Notes: generated by a model from the sequence alone, not told the origin. Shown: positions 53,555 to 63,647, counted from the stretch's first letter. The stretch: DNA of 64,000 nucleotides from Lentisphaeria bacterium (GCA_022768375.1 JALEMG010000010.1:1-64000); one strand, 5' to 3'. Program-made: numbers and translations.

Positions 53555-54286
53555 TCACTCCTTTTCGCCACCCTCTTTTTTCCGGTCGTCCTCCCAGTCG
53601 AAGTTGTCCGGAGCCAGCAGCGCCCACGGCGAACGGGCCCGGGACAGCACCGCGTCCCGGATATCCAACTGCTTGGGCACCCCCTTGAGCATCTGGTCGA
53701 AACTCTGTTTCTTCTCGGCGGGCGTCGTGCCGGGGACATTGCAGTAAGCGGTGGCCAGTACCTTGCCTTTTGCCGACATCACCAACTCCACATGGAAGAA
53801 ATTCTTGTTGACGCTCCGCCCGCCGGGAGCGCAGTACCGGTCCAGCAGCCGGGCGGGAACGAACATCAGCGCGAGGTGTTTCGACCCGTCCCGCTTGACC
53901 GACTGGAACACCGTGTCTCCGGTGAAAACTCCCAGCACCGGCTTGCCTCCTTTGGAGACGATCCCGGTCTCGAACAGCACCCGGGTCTGCAGTTTCACAT
54001 CGTCCAGCCAGCCGGGGAACGTCACCGAGGGGCCGCCCTTGCGCAGCCGATACTCCGGCACGAAGGTTTTGCTCAGTTCCGGGGTGTACTCGATTCTAAG
54101 CATCAGCCACTTGCTGACGGAGGGGTTCTTGGGGGAGAATGCGGAGTGGTTGCGGTACGAAACGTCGGGAGCCGCCGTCATTTCCGCGTCGACCGTCATC
54201 TTGCGGATGATCGGCTCCTCCGCGGCGGAAAGCGCGATCCCCCCCGCCAACGCCGTCACTGCCAGCAACATCAACTTCCCCGTCAT
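53555..54286 (-). CDS. Amuc_1102-like pilus-system protein
   Basis: The 243-residue product has a signal peptide (MTGKLMLLAVTALAGGIALSA). Its mature part contains KWLMLRIEYTPE, FPGWLDDVKLQTRVLFETGI, VKRDGSKHLALMFVPARLLDRYC and VNKNFFHVELVMSAKGKVLATAY. It resembles the Amuc_1102 family found beside PilM-like and secretin genes in PVC bacteria. AAAGGTGGAACG supports the ATG at 54286; an in-frame ATG at 54310 overlaps secG. Being secreted and between secG and pilM, it is a plausible periplasmic partner of the pilus-like system. Confidence 0.7.
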   Translation of the reverse strand: MTGKLMLLAVTALAGGIALSAAEEPIIRKMTVDAEMTAAPDVSYRNHSAFSPKNPSVSKWLMLRIEYTPELSKTFVPEYRLRKGGPSVTFPGWLDDVKLQTRVLFETGIVSKGGKPVLGVFTGDTVFQSVKRDGSKHLALMFVPARLLDRYCAPGGRSVNKNFFHVELVMSAKGKVLATAYCNVPGTTPAEKKQSFDQMLKGVPKQLDIRDAVLSRARSPWALLAPDNFDWEDDRKKEGGEKE

Positions 54287-54306
54287 CGTTCCACCTTTCG
54301 GAAAAT

Positions 54307-54684
54307 TCACTTCTGCGCCGGCGGAACCGCCGGGACCGGCGCCGGAGCCGCCCCCGCTTCCGGAGCCGCCGCCGCCTTTGCCGCCGGAAGCGCCTCCTGA
54401 GCCGCCTGTTTGTCGAGTTCCTCGCGGACCCCGTCCCCGCCGCTGTTCATCCCGTGGCCGATGAAAGCCGCCAGCGCCAGCGCGATGATGAAAAAAATCG
54501 TCGTCATGATGACGGTGGTCTTGGTCAGGTGGCTCCCGGCCTTGCCGCCGAAAACCGATTCGCCGATGCCGCCGAACGCCGCTCCCATGCCGCCGGATTT
54601 GGACGGCTGAATGAGAATCAGCGCGATCAGCAGCAGCGAGACCACGAAGATCATCACGTAGAGAAAAACCGTTGTAATTGCCAT
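54307..54684 (-). CDS. secG: Preprotein translocase subunit SecG
   Basis: The 125-residue protein has two membrane helices (TVFLYVMIFVVSLLLIALIL and TVIMTTIFFIIALALAAFI) around the conserved IQPSKSGGMGAAFGG and ESVFGGKAGSHLTKTTVIM loops, as in SecG. A low-complexity Ala/Pro-rich cytoplasmic tail follows (residues about 80-125). SecG helps SecYE and SecA translocate proteins. It lies between tpiA and the pilus-like genes. Confidence 0.93.
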   Translation of the reverse strand: MAITTVFLYVMIFVVSLLLIALILIQPSKSGGMGAAFGGIGESVFGGKAGSHLTKTTVIMTTIFFIIALALAAFIGHGMNSGGDGVREELDKQAAQEALPAAKAAAAPEAGAAPAPVPAVPPAQK

Positions 54685-54736
54685 TGTCGACCTCGATCTT
54701 TCCGGAACGGCCCTCCGCCGCGCCGGACCGGTTGAG

Positions 54737-55516
<780 letters not shown>

Positions 55517-55593
55517 CTTCTCACACTCTCTCCACTTGCCAAAACCTAAAACAGTCCCATTGTTTCGCAGTCGAATGCACATGCGAACAAGAG

Positions 55594-55621
55594 AATATAG
55601 CATAACAACAGCATTTGTCAA
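55594..55621 (-). promoter_or_regulatory. Strong predicted promoter of the tpiA-secG-pilus operon
   Basis: On the minus strand a consensus TTGACA (complement of 55616-55621), 16 bp and TATATT (complement of 55594-55599) lie about 70 bases before tpiA. It is the best -35 match in the window. Confidence 0.75.
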
Positions 55622-55673
55622 GCCTTGAACGCGCCGGAGATTTCAGTTTTTTTGACCGTCGCTCCGTCGCCGC

Positions 55674-56075
55674 TTATTTTGCCGCTTTGACCGCCACGCC
55701 CGTCGCCCGCATGGAACGTTTCCAGATGATCCACAATCCCAATGCGCCGCTGGAACTCTCGGTGAATTCCACATCCTCCACCCGATCCGCCTTCAACTCC
55801 TGCAGATGGCAGTCCAGCATCCGGCGCATCTCCGGCTCCGTCAGCAGGTGTTTGCCCAGTTCGTAGTCGTGGCGGTTGGGCCGGGTGTTGTACCCGCACC
55901 ACACCGGGATGAAGTAGAACAGATACATGCCGTTGTTGACGGCGGTCAGATTCCACAGCACCGGCGCCCCGGATCTGCTTTGCTGGCCCGGGACCGGCGC
56001 GGTCCATTGCAGTGTGGAGGTCTGGGCGCATCCGGCCAACAGCAGCGCGACGGCCGCCAGGTACGATTTTTTCAT
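55674..56075 (-). CDS. Small predicted lipoprotein
   Basis: The 133-residue product begins MKKSYLAAVALLLAGC (acylated Cys16) and continues with a beta-rich domain: LWNLTAVNNGMYLFYFIPVW, RRMLDCHLQELKADRVEDVE and LGLWIIWKRSMRATGVAV. No family recognised. It overlaps the upstream RsmE-lipoprotein frame by the ATGA junction and is the last gene of that operon. Confidence 0.65.
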   Translation of the reverse strand: MKKSYLAAVALLLAGCAQTSTLQWTAPVPGQQSRSGAPVLWNLTAVNNGMYLFYFIPVWCGYNTRPNRHDYELGKHLLTEPEMRRMLDCHLQELKADRVEDVEFTESSSGALGLWIIWKRSMRATGVAVKAAK

Positions 56076-57253
56076 CTTTTTCTCTCCGAATTATTCCGCT
56101 TGACCGCGGTGAGTTCCGCATTCATACGGTTCAGAAGCAACTGTTGGCGGATCATCATTTTCTCCACCTTCCGATTCCGTTCCGTCAACTGTTCCAACTG
56201 CTGCTTCAGTTCTCCGTTTTCCCGGCGCAGACGGTCCATGCCGGAGAGTTTCTCTGCGACCCGGCCTTCCAGATGGGCGATGATCCTGTCCACCGCCTCC
56301 CGGCGGGGATCGTCCCCGCCGGTCAACTGCCGGTAATTCCGGTAGCAGTAGAGCGCCTCAAGGGGATCATCCAGAGATTCGTCGCACAACTGGGCCAGCG
56401 CCAGATGGACCGTCGGTTCGTCGGGATGGAGCGCCACCGCCCGCCGGAAGTATCGCCGGGCCGCTTCCAACTCCCCGCTGTCCCGCAGTTTCGCCCCCTT
56501 GATCAGCAAGGGGTTGTTCTCCACCGGACTTTTGCCGCATCCGGCGGTCAGCAGTCCCGCCGCGATCAGCGCCGCGCCCAGCATCCGCAGCGCGGCAAGT
56601 CCGCAGACGGCGGCTGTTTCCAACCGCAGGATGTAGGGAGCGAAGTGAAACGGCTTTGCCCCCTGCGTTTCCAGCAGCGCCAGTTCCTCCGGGGCGAAGC
56701 CGCCCTCCGGTCCGATCAGCAGCGCCCGGTCGCGTCCGCGTCCCGGCGGGGGCGGCGGCGCTGCCGTCACCGCGCCGTAGTACAACTCCGCGCCTTCCTC
56801 CCGGAGCCGGACCAGCGCCTGCGGCAATTTCTCCTCCGGGTACAACCGGGGCAGAAAGGGATTGCCGGACTGCTTGCATGCTTCGCGCAGCAGGAGTTCC
56901 CACCGTTCCCGGGGGTCGCCCTCGGCCACGGAGCGGATACAGCGCAGGGGCCGGATGCTCCACGCCCCCAGTTCCGCGGCCTGTTTCAGCAGTTGGTCCA
57001 GTTTCTGCCGCCGCGGGAGCGCGCAGACCAGGTGGAGTTTTACCGCCGGTTCCGGGACGGTCCGGACGGTTTCGATTTGCACTTCGCGTCCGGGCAGGAC
57101 CACTCCGTCGGCGATTTTGCCCGCGCCGTCCAGCAACTCCACCGCGTCGCCGGGAGCGGCCCGGAACACCCGGAACAGATGCTCTTTCTCCCGCTCCTCC
57201 AGCGCGGCGATCGTGCCGACGGCGGAAATCGCGGCGCAGAAAACCCGGTGCAT
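56072..57253 (-). CDS. rsmE: RsmE (16S rRNA m3U1498 methyltransferase) read in frame into a TPR lipoprotein
   Basis: The first ~223 residues are an RsmE-family rRNA methyltransferase (LHLVCALPRRQKLDQLLKQA, RSVAEGDPRERW, SGNPFLPRL, ALLIGPEGGFAPEELALLE, FAPYILRLETAAVCGLA). The frame then continues without a stop into MLGAALIAAGLLTAGCGKS (Met at residue 224, codon 56582-56584). That is a lipoprotein signal with Cys239, followed by a TPR-like repeat and coiled coil. It is either a fusion or two overlapping products with an internal start. GGGGAGG precedes the first ATG at 57253. No strong ribosome binding site precedes the internal ATG. Confidence 0.85.
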   Translation of the reverse strand: MHRVFCAAISAVGTIAALEEREKEHLFRVFRAAPGDAVELLDGAGKIADGVVLPGREVQIETVRTVPEPAVKLHLVCALPRRQKLDQLLKQAAELGAWSIRPLRCIRSVAEGDPRERWELLLREACKQSGNPFLPRLYPEEKLPQALVRLREEGAELYYGAVTAAPPPPPGRGRDRALLIGPEGGFAPEELALLETQGAKPFHFAPYILRLETAAVCGLAALRMLGAALIAAGLLTAGCGKSPVENNPLLIKGAKLRDSGELEAARRYFRRAVALHPDEPTVHLALAQLCDESLDDPLEALYCYRNYRQLTGGDDPRREAVDRIIAHLEGRVAEKLSGMDRLRRENGELKQQLEQLTERNRKVEKMMIRQQLLLNRMNAELTAVKRNNSERKR

Positions 57254-57322
57254 GGCAGAACCTCCCCTGATGACGTTTTCCGTAATTTACATTCCCGACC
57301 GCGTTTTTTCAAGCGCCGTCGA

Positions 57323-58999
57323 CTAAAACTTGAAGATCGCGCCGATCCTGCGCCCCAGCAGTGCGCCCGCCGCGCCCAGCGTCAGCGCGAGGAACGCCAT
57401 CGCCCACACGCCGAATGCGCAGGCCGCCGCCGGACCGCAGCCGAGGATCTGGGACAGGTCCAGCAGCGCTTTGGTGATGGGGTAGAACGCGCTTTTCTGC
57501 GCCAGCACCAGCGAATCCGAGACCTCCAGCATGGAGAAACTGAATGCGAACAGCCCGCCCACCAGCAGATTCGCCGTTACCAGCGGCAGCGTGACTTTGA
57601 AAAGCGTCCGCACCGGTCCGGCGCCGAAGTTGCGGGCGGCGTTTTCCAGTTCCTCCGGCGACTGTTCCAATCCGGCGCCCACGGCGCGGACCACATACGG
57701 GATCCGACGCACCGCATAGGCGATGCCCAGCAGCCACAGCGGATTCTCCACGGGATTGAAGACCGCCCGCGCCCACGCGTAGCGCCCCGTCATGCCCAGA
57801 TACCCGAATGCGACCACCAGTCCCGGGATCGCCAGCGGCAGCATGGTCAGGACATCCAGCGCCCATGCGCCTTTCAGACGCCACCGGACGCAGATCAGGG
57901 CCGCCAGCACCCCCAGGCACACCGCGAGCACCATCGCCAGCACCGAATACCGCAGACTGTTGAGAATGGAAGGCAGGACCAGCGGATTGGATAGGGCGTT
58001 GTCGAAGTGTTCCAGCGTCAACTGTTCCGGCAGGATCGTGCCGTACCACCGCAGGGAAAACGCTCCGCCCAGCAACGCCAGATGCGGCAGGGCCGAGGCC
58101 AGCGCCACCGCGGCGAAGACCATGGTGGGCATCCATCGTTTCCAGCCCCGCAGTTTTTTGCTTCGGGATACCATGCTGCCCTTGACCGCGCCGGAGTTTT
58201 CCGTTCGCCCCAGAACACACTTCATCGCCCCGTACAGCAGTGCCGAGACCGCCAGCATCACCACCACCAGCGTGTAGGGAAGGGGATTGCTTTCCAATTC
58301 GTTCAGTCCGTTGAACACCTGCACCGGCGTCACCCGGTTGTAGCCGAACATGAGCGGCGTGCCCAGTTCGGTGAAACTCCACACCAGCACGATGCTGCCG
58401 CCGGCCAGAAATCCGCCCCGCAGCAGCGGCAGACGCACCCGGAAGAACCGCTGGCGCGCCGTCGCACCCAGATTGGCCGCCGCCTCCTCCAGCGCCGGGT
58501 CGATATTGCCCAGCGCCGTGACCAGATTCAGATAGAAGATCGGATAGAGATGGAGCGCTTCGATCAGGCAGACCGAATAGAACTTCCCTTCGCCGCCGAG
58601 AAAATCGACGCGCGGCAGACCCACGCCGGTCAGTATCGTATTCACCACGCCGTAATGACCGAGAATCTGCTGAAATCCCAGCGCGCCCACGAAGGGCGGC
58701 AGGATCATCGGCAGCAGCATCAGCAAGGAACAGTATTCCTTGCCGGCGAAGTCGAACCGGTCGTAGAGCAGCGCCAGCGTCAGCGAAATTGCCGCGACCA
58801 TGGCGGTGGTGCAGAGGGCGATTCTGAGACTGTTGAAAAGACCCTCCCGGCAGACCGGCGAGAGGAACACTTCCCGGAACAGCGCCGGTTCGCACCCGGT
58901 CCGCACCACGGTGAAAACCGGCAGCAGCAGAAACGCTCCCAGAAACAGCGCCAGCAATGCCATCATCAGGTACTGCAATGTGCGGCGGAACGGATTCAT
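57323..58999 (-). CDS. ABC transporter permease (Fe3+/spermidine type)
   Basis: The 558-residue protein carries about twelve membrane helices and two EAA-type cytoplasmic loops (NLVTALGNIDPALEEAAANLGA and RAVGAGLEQSPEELENAARNFG), as in FbpB-type permeases where two halves are fused. It is the membrane part of an importer with the solute-binding protein upstream and the ATPase two genes ahead. Start ATG immediately follows the SBP stop. A likely substrate class is iron or other small cation complexes. Confidence 0.9.
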   Translation of the reverse strand: MNPFRRTLQYLMMALLALFLGAFLLLPVFTVVRTGCEPALFREVFLSPVCREGLFNSLRIALCTTAMVAAISLTLALLYDRFDFAGKEYCSLLMLLPMILPPFVGALGFQQILGHYGVVNTILTGVGLPRVDFLGGEGKFYSVCLIEALHLYPIFYLNLVTALGNIDPALEEAAANLGATARQRFFRVRLPLLRGGFLAGGSIVLVWSFTELGTPLMFGYNRVTPVQVFNGLNELESNPLPYTLVVVMLAVSALLYGAMKCVLGRTENSGAVKGSMVSRSKKLRGWKRWMPTMVFAAVALASALPHLALLGGAFSLRWYGTILPEQLTLEHFDNALSNPLVLPSILNSLRYSVLAMVLAVCLGVLAALICVRWRLKGAWALDVLTMLPLAIPGLVVAFGYLGMTGRYAWARAVFNPVENPLWLLGIAYAVRRIPYVVRAVGAGLEQSPEELENAARNFGAGPVRTLFKVTLPLVTANLLVGGLFAFSFSMLEVSDSLVLAQKSAFYPITKALLDLSQILGCGPAAACAFGVWAMAFLALTLGAAGALLGRRIGAIFKF

Positions 59000-60550
59000 C
59001 TATCGGCCCTCCGCCGCCAGTTTCGCGGCCGTATTGTAGTTGGCGGCGGCTTCGGTGGTCCACCGCCGCAGCAGCGCCGCCGCCTCCGCCGGGGAGGAAC
59101 GGGTCAGCGCGGCGGAAACCTTATCCGCCTCCCGGTAGGAAAAGGGCAGACGATCGAAGTACGCCATCGCCTCCGGCACCCGTTCCGGTCCCCCGGCGGC
59201 GATCACCGCGCCCCACGCGTTCCGCAGTTCCTCCCTCGGGTCGAGCATGATGCTTTTGATGACCCGACTGAGGAGACTGTAGTAGCGGCCCGTCCACTTC
59301 GGCTGATAGTTGAAGTCCGCGCCGGAGGCGTAGGGGTCGTAGTCCGGGCGGAACATATACCGCCGGTACTCCGGCGCGTACAACTCCCGGCGCACCGGCG
59401 GCCGGTTGAGCGTGTTTTTTTCCGGCCCGCCCGGGGAACCGGCCTTGAAACAATGCATTTTCTGACCCTCCGGAGAGAGCAGGAAATCCACGAACGCCTC
59501 CGCGGTTTCCCGGTGCGGCGCCCCGCGCAGGATCTGGACCGGATCGGCGCCCACCGCCGTGCCCCCTTTCGGCGTGATGTAGGCGACTTTGGCCCGGCCG
59601 AACTTGTGGACGCTCCACTCCTCCTCGGAAAAACCGTAGGTGTCGATGGCGGTCCCGGCGGCCGCTTCTCCGGCGGCGATTTCGCTGACCACCCGGGATG
59701 CCGAATCGCTCACGTTCCGGGCGTTGGCGAAAATCCGCTTGAGCAGGTTGAGTCCGTCCCGCCAGCCGTCGTCCGGGCTGCCGGACTGCGCCATGCACTG
59801 CTGGACCATGATTTCAAAACATTTGTTCGCCGAACCGGACTTGGTGGGGTCGGCCAGCACGAGGTTGCGGAAGAACCTCGGTTCGCCCAGATCGGCCCAG
59901 CGCTCCGGCGTCCGGGAGTCCTCCAACTCCCCGAGCCGGTCGAAATTGCAGAAGATGCCGAATGTGGAGAGCACCACCCCGTAAAACCGGCCGCTCCGGT
60001 CGTAGATGCTGTCGCCGCCGAATTGTTCCGGGATCGCCGCCAGATACTCCGGGTGCCGTCGTTTCACCCCGCCGTCCACCGCGTAGCCCCGGTCTGCCAT
60101 CCGGCGGTGTTCAAACACCCCGCCGCCGGCGAAAACGTCGATGCCGATGCCGATGTCCGAGGCCAGAAACATCCGCCGCGTCGGATGATCCGGCCGGCGG
60201 GGATCGTTGAAAATGTTTCCGTATTCCTCCCGCCACGGCCCCCGGGCGGGATCGGCTTCGAACGCCAGACGGAATTCGTTCCGGAACCGGTCGTTGATGT
60301 AGCGCACGATGTCCGAGGTCCCGCCGGGGGAGCGGAAGTCGATCCGCACATCCCGGTTGAATTTCCGCCGATAGTATTTGCGGAACCCCCGCTCGTATTC
60401 GTCCCGGACGCTTTTGTTGTGCGCGGAGATCACCACCACCACGTCGCCGCCGTCCGCGGTCGGCGGGGTCGATTCCTCCAGTCGAAAGAGGAACGGCAGC
60501 GCCAGCAGCGCTCCCAGCGGCAGAAGACAGATCAGAAACCGGCGCGGCAT
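59000..60550 (-). CDS. ABC transporter substrate-binding protein (family 1-like)
   Basis: The 516-residue protein begins with an N-terminal signal or anchor (FLICLLPLGALLALPFLF). It contains VVVVISAHNKSVRDEYERGFRKYYRRKF, FLASDIGIGIDVFAGGGVFEH, VVLSTFGIFCNFDRL and ADPTKSGSANKCFE. The ADPTKSGS loop and IDTYGFSEEEW strand are typical of iron- or thiamine-type binding proteins. No lipobox is clear. It supplies solute to the permease, whose start codon follows its stop without a gap, and it begins 4 bases after the ATPase gene. Confidence 0.82.
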   Translation of the reverse strand: MPRRFLICLLPLGALLALPFLFRLEESTPPTADGGDVVVVISAHNKSVRDEYERGFRKYYRRKFNRDVRIDFRSPGGTSDIVRYINDRFRNEFRLAFEADPARGPWREEYGNIFNDPRRPDHPTRRMFLASDIGIGIDVFAGGGVFEHRRMADRGYAVDGGVKRRHPEYLAAIPEQFGGDSIYDRSGRFYGVVLSTFGIFCNFDRLGELEDSRTPERWADLGEPRFFRNLVLADPTKSGSANKCFEIMVQQCMAQSGSPDDGWRDGLNLLKRIFANARNVSDSASRVVSEIAAGEAAAGTAIDTYGFSEEEWSVHKFGRAKVAYITPKGGTAVGADPVQILRGAPHRETAEAFVDFLLSPEGQKMHCFKAGSPGGPEKNTLNRPPVRRELYAPEYRRYMFRPDYDPYASGADFNYQPKWTGRYYSLLSRVIKSIMLDPREELRNAWGAVIAAGGPERVPEAMAYFDRLPFSYREADKVSAALTRSSPAEAAALLRRWTTEAAANYNTAAKLAAEGR

Positions 60551-60554
60551 AAGT

Positions 60555-61580
60555 TCACTCCATCGCCAGCAGAGAACCGGGGTCGAACTTCAGCGCGACC
60601 GTCTCCCCGGTCCGGCGTTCCGGCGAGGCCGCTTCGCAGACCTGAAACTCCACGCCCCCGGCTTCGCACCGCCACTGGGTGCGGTCGCCGCCGAAACTGC
60701 CGCCGCGAATGACGGCGGAGAAGGCTCCCGCCGTACCGGGCGGGACGATCCGAATCCTCTCCGGGCGGATGGCGGCGCATCCCGCGCCGCGCCACTCGCC
60801 CGTCAGCGGGAAGCGGCCGAACGGCGTGGCGATCTCGCCCGCGGCGATCTCGCCGGAGAAGAAGTTGATGTCGCCCAGAAACGAACCGCAGAACCGGTCG
60901 GCCGGGCGGTCGTACAACTCCCGGGGCGTGCCCAGTTGACTGATCCTGCCGTCCCGCAGGACCGCCATCCGGTCGGCCATGCTCAGCGCCTCCTGCCGGT
61001 CGTGCGTGACGTAGACCGCCGTCTGACGCCGTTCCCGGCAGATCCGGCTGATCTCGGAACGCATGGCGTCCCGCAGCCGGGCGTCAAGGTTGGAGAGCGG
61101 TTCGTCCAGCAGCAGCACCGCCGGTTTTACCGCCAGCGCCCGGGCGAGCGCCACGCGCTGTTGCTGGCCGCCGGAGAGTGACGGGACCCGTCGCTCCACC
61201 AGATCCGCCAGATGGACCGCGTCCAGCGCGTCCAGCACCTCGCGGCGGAGTTCCGAACCTTTTACGCCGCGAATCCGCGGCCCGAACGCCACATTCTCGA
61301 AGACGTTGAGGTGCGGCCACAGCGCGTAGTTCTGGAAGACCATCGCCGCCTGCCGCTTCTCCGGCGGCAGATCCGTGATATCCGTTCCGTCGAAGCGGAT
61401 CGTCCCCGAATCCGCCTCCTCCAGTCCCGCCAGGATTCGCAGCAGCGTCGATTTGCCGCACCCGGACGGTCCCAGCAGAAAGAACAACTCTCCGGAGGCG
61501 ACCTCCAGAGACAGCGAATCCAGCACCGGCTTGCCGGGAATGAAACTTTTACAGATGTTGTCCAGATGTACCGCGGCCAT
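60555..61580 (-). CDS. ABC transporter ATP-binding protein
   Basis: The 341-residue ATPase has Walker A GPSGCGKST (residues 37-45), the Q loop VFQNYALWPHLNV, the signature LSGGQQQRVALARAL, Walker B LLLDEPLSNLD and switch His in THDRQEALS. A TOBE-like C-terminal domain follows (PFGRFPLTGEWRGAGCAAIRPERI). It is the motor of the importer whose other parts lie downstream. Start MAAVHLDNICKSF at 61580 is preferred; an in-frame ATG at 61610 overlaps the sigma-factor gene. Confidence 0.93.
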   Translation of the reverse strand: MAAVHLDNICKSFIPGKPVLDSLSLEVASGELFFLLGPSGCGKSTLLRILAGLEEADSGTIRFDGTDITDLPPEKRQAAMVFQNYALWPHLNVFENVAFGPRIRGVKGSELRREVLDALDAVHLADLVERRVPSLSGGQQQRVALARALAVKPAVLLLDEPLSNLDARLRDAMRSEISRICRERRQTAVYVTHDRQEALSMADRMAVLRDGRISQLGTPRELYDRPADRFCGSFLGDINFFSGEIAAGEIATPFGRFPLTGEWRGAGCAAIRPERIRIVPPGTAGAFSAVIRGGSFGGDRTQWRCEAGGVEFQVCEAASPERRTGETVALKFDPGSLLAME

Positions 61581-61585
61581 ATCGT

Positions 61586-62944
61586 TCAAAAACCTCCGGG
61601 GTGGATGCATCCGTCGATGTACTTGAGTTTCTCCGGCGAACGCAAGGTGGCGAGAATCTTGATCTCCAACTGCCGTACCCGTTCCCGCGTCAGGTGCAGT
61701 TGTTCGCTGATGACGCCCAGCGGCATGGGTTTGCTGCCGAACAGTCCGAACCGCATAATGATGATCTGCTGTTCCCGCTCGGGCAGGGTGCGGAGCATCT
61801 CGTGGAAGCGGTCGTACAGGATCTTGCGGGCCAGTTCGCCCGCCGGTTCGTACGCGCCGCCGTCGGCCACCAGTTCCTCCAGCACGCCGCCGTCGTCCTC
61901 GTCGCCGATGGGGGTTTGCAGACTGATGGTCTGGAGCGCCATTTTTCGCACGGCGCTGATCCGGGGCTCCGGCAGTTCCATGAATTTGGCCAGTTCGCCG
62001 GTTTCCGGTTCCCGCCCGTGCATCTGGATGAACCGCTGTTCCGCCCGGCGGATCTCCTGGATCAGTCGGATCATGTGCATCGGCAGCCGAATCACCCGGG
62101 ACTGGGAAGCGATGATCCGGAATATCTTATGCCGGATCCACCATCCCGCGTAGGTGCCGAACCTGTATCCCAGTTTGAAGTCGAACCGTTCCAGCGCCTT
62201 GATCAGCCCGAGATTGCCCTCCTGGATCAGATCGCTGAGGGGGACGCCCCGGTTGCGGAATTTCCGGGCAATGCTGACCACCAGACGCAGATTCGCCTCC
62301 ACCATGCGGTCCCGCAGCCGTCGCGCGATCCGGCACGCGGCGGCCAGACGGCGCACTTCGCCGGTCAGTTCCTCCTCGGTCAGCGTCAGTTTTTCCTCCG
62401 CCAGCGGCCAGCGGTCCCGGTCGACGATGCGGAATTCCCTGTTCTCCGGGAACTCCCACAGGGAAAATCCCGGGGCCAGCATTCGCAGATAACCGTTGAT
62501 GATGTTGAGATACTCCTCCACCATGAAGGTCTGGATCCCGTATCGGTCGGTGGTCGCCGCCAGCGTTTCGCGCCGGGCTTCCCGTTCCGGGGTGTTCGGC
62601 GGGGCGGCGGCAAACTTTTCCAGCGCGGCGTTGATGTCGTCCCGCCAATGCTCCATGGCGGCGAGATCGGGTATCTTCTTCTCCCCGAACGCGGAGGGCA
62701 GGATGACTTCCGTCAGATCACATTCTCCGGCCAGCGCCTCGGTGATCAGCACCGTCCGTTCCCGGGCCACCAGTACGAAGCGGGAGACCAGACGGCGAAC
62801 CTGCGCGGAGGCGGTCTCAAATTCTCCGCTCAGTTCGTTCAGCGCCTCCGGGGAGAGTTGCTCGGCGGAAAAAATTTGACGCAGATAACTCTGAAGTGCG
62901 CCGGCATCTCCGTCGCCCTGATAATGAGTTCGCGTCCCGCTCAT
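61586..62944 (-). CDS. Sigma-70 family RNA polymerase sigma factor with altered -10 contact residues
   Basis: The 452-residue protein has regions 2 to 4: [20 protein letters not shown] and [20 protein letters not shown] (region 2.1-2.2), [20 protein letters not shown] (region 2.3-2.4), the region 3 helix and region 4.2 [18 protein letters not shown]. Group 1 factors have WWIRQAITR at the -10 recognition helix; here it is WWIRHKIFR (H272, F275), while region 4.2 keeps RERVRQLE. This suggests a group 2 factor with changed -10 preference. The long N-terminal part is unlike RpoD. It sits between ispD and the ABC importer, separated by 4 and 5 bases. Confidence 0.9.
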   Translation of the reverse strand: MSGTRTHYQGDGDAGALQSYLRQIFSAEQLSPEALNELSGEFETASAQVRRLVSRFVLVARERTVLITEALAGECDLTEVILPSAFGEKKIPDLAAMEHWRDDINAALEKFAAAPPNTPEREARRETLAATTDRYGIQTFMVEEYLNIINGYLRMLAPGFSLWEFPENREFRIVDRDRWPLAEEKLTLTEEELTGEVRRLAAACRIARRLRDRMVEANLRLVVSIARKFRNRGVPLSDLIQEGNLGLIKALERFDFKLGYRFGTYAGWWIRHKIFRIIASQSRVIRLPMHMIRLIQEIRRAEQRFIQMHGREPETGELAKFMELPEPRISAVRKMALQTISLQTPIGDEDDGGVLEELVADGGAYEPAGELARKILYDRFHEMLRTLPEREQQIIIMRFGLFGSKPMPLGVISEQLHLTRERVRQLEIKILATLRSPEKLKYIDGCIHPGGF

Positions 62945-62948
62945 GGTC

Positions 62949-63629
62949 TTATCCCCCGCAGATTCGGCGCAGTTTTGCCAGGTCCTCCGGGGAGGTCAAC
63001 TTGAAATTCCACTGCTCCGAAAGCACCAGTTCCACCTGAAATCCGGCCCGCCGCATGATCTCGGCGTCGTCGGAGGGCGCGGCGTCGCCCAACTGCCGGT
63101 ACGCCGCCCGGAAATTCGCCAGATCGAAAACCTGCGGCGTCTCCGCCTGAAACATCCGTTCCCGCTCCACCGGACGCTCGATGAAGCGTCCCGCGGCGTC
63201 GGCCAGTTTCAGACTGTCCACCACGGGTGAAGCGGCGATCGCACCCCCGCTCCCCCGCGCCCGCGCGACGAGACGCGCCAGGAGTTCCGCCGTCGCCAGC
63301 GGCCGGGCGGCGTCGTGGACCGCCACGATCCCGGTCGTCAGCGACAGCGCCGCCAGCGCGTTGCGCACGGAGGCCGCGCGGCTGCCGCCGCCCGGAACGA
63401 ACGTCACGTCCGCTTCGGGCAGAAACTTCTCCGTCAGCGCGGCGTATTCCGCCAGCGCCGACGGCCGCACGGCCATGATCAGACAGCCGGGGGCGACCAG
63501 CGGGGCAAAATGGCGTACACAGTGGAGAAACACCGGCAAATCCCCGAGTTTCTCGGTCAATTTGTCCCGTGTTCCGTATCGCTGCGAACTGCCGCCCGCC
63601 GCGACGATCACCCCCAGGTCCGGAATCAT
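62949..63629 (-). CDS. ispD: 2-C-methyl-D-erythritol 4-phosphate cytidylyltransferase
   Basis: The 226-residue enzyme of the MEP isoprenoid pathway joins CTP to 2-C-methyl-D-erythritol 4-phosphate. It has the nucleotidyltransferase loop [66 protein letters not shown] and [14 protein letters not shown]. The sequence after the glycine loop ([14 protein letters not shown]) departs from the usual PKQ form. It begins 18 bases after the deacetylase gene ends. Confidence 0.9.
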   Translation of the reverse strand: MIPDLGVIVAAGGSSQRYGTRDKLTEKLGDLPVFLHCVRHFAPLVAPGCLIMAVRPSALAEYAALTEKFLPEADVTFVPGGGSRAASVRNALAALSLTTGIVAVHDAARPLATAELLARLVARARGSGGAIAASPVVDSLKLADAAGRFIERPVERERMFQAETPQVFDLANFRAAYRQLGDAAPSDDAEIMRRAGFQVELVLSEQWNFKLTSPEDLAKLRRICGG

Positions 63630-63647
63630 CGCGTCATCCGCGGCGAT

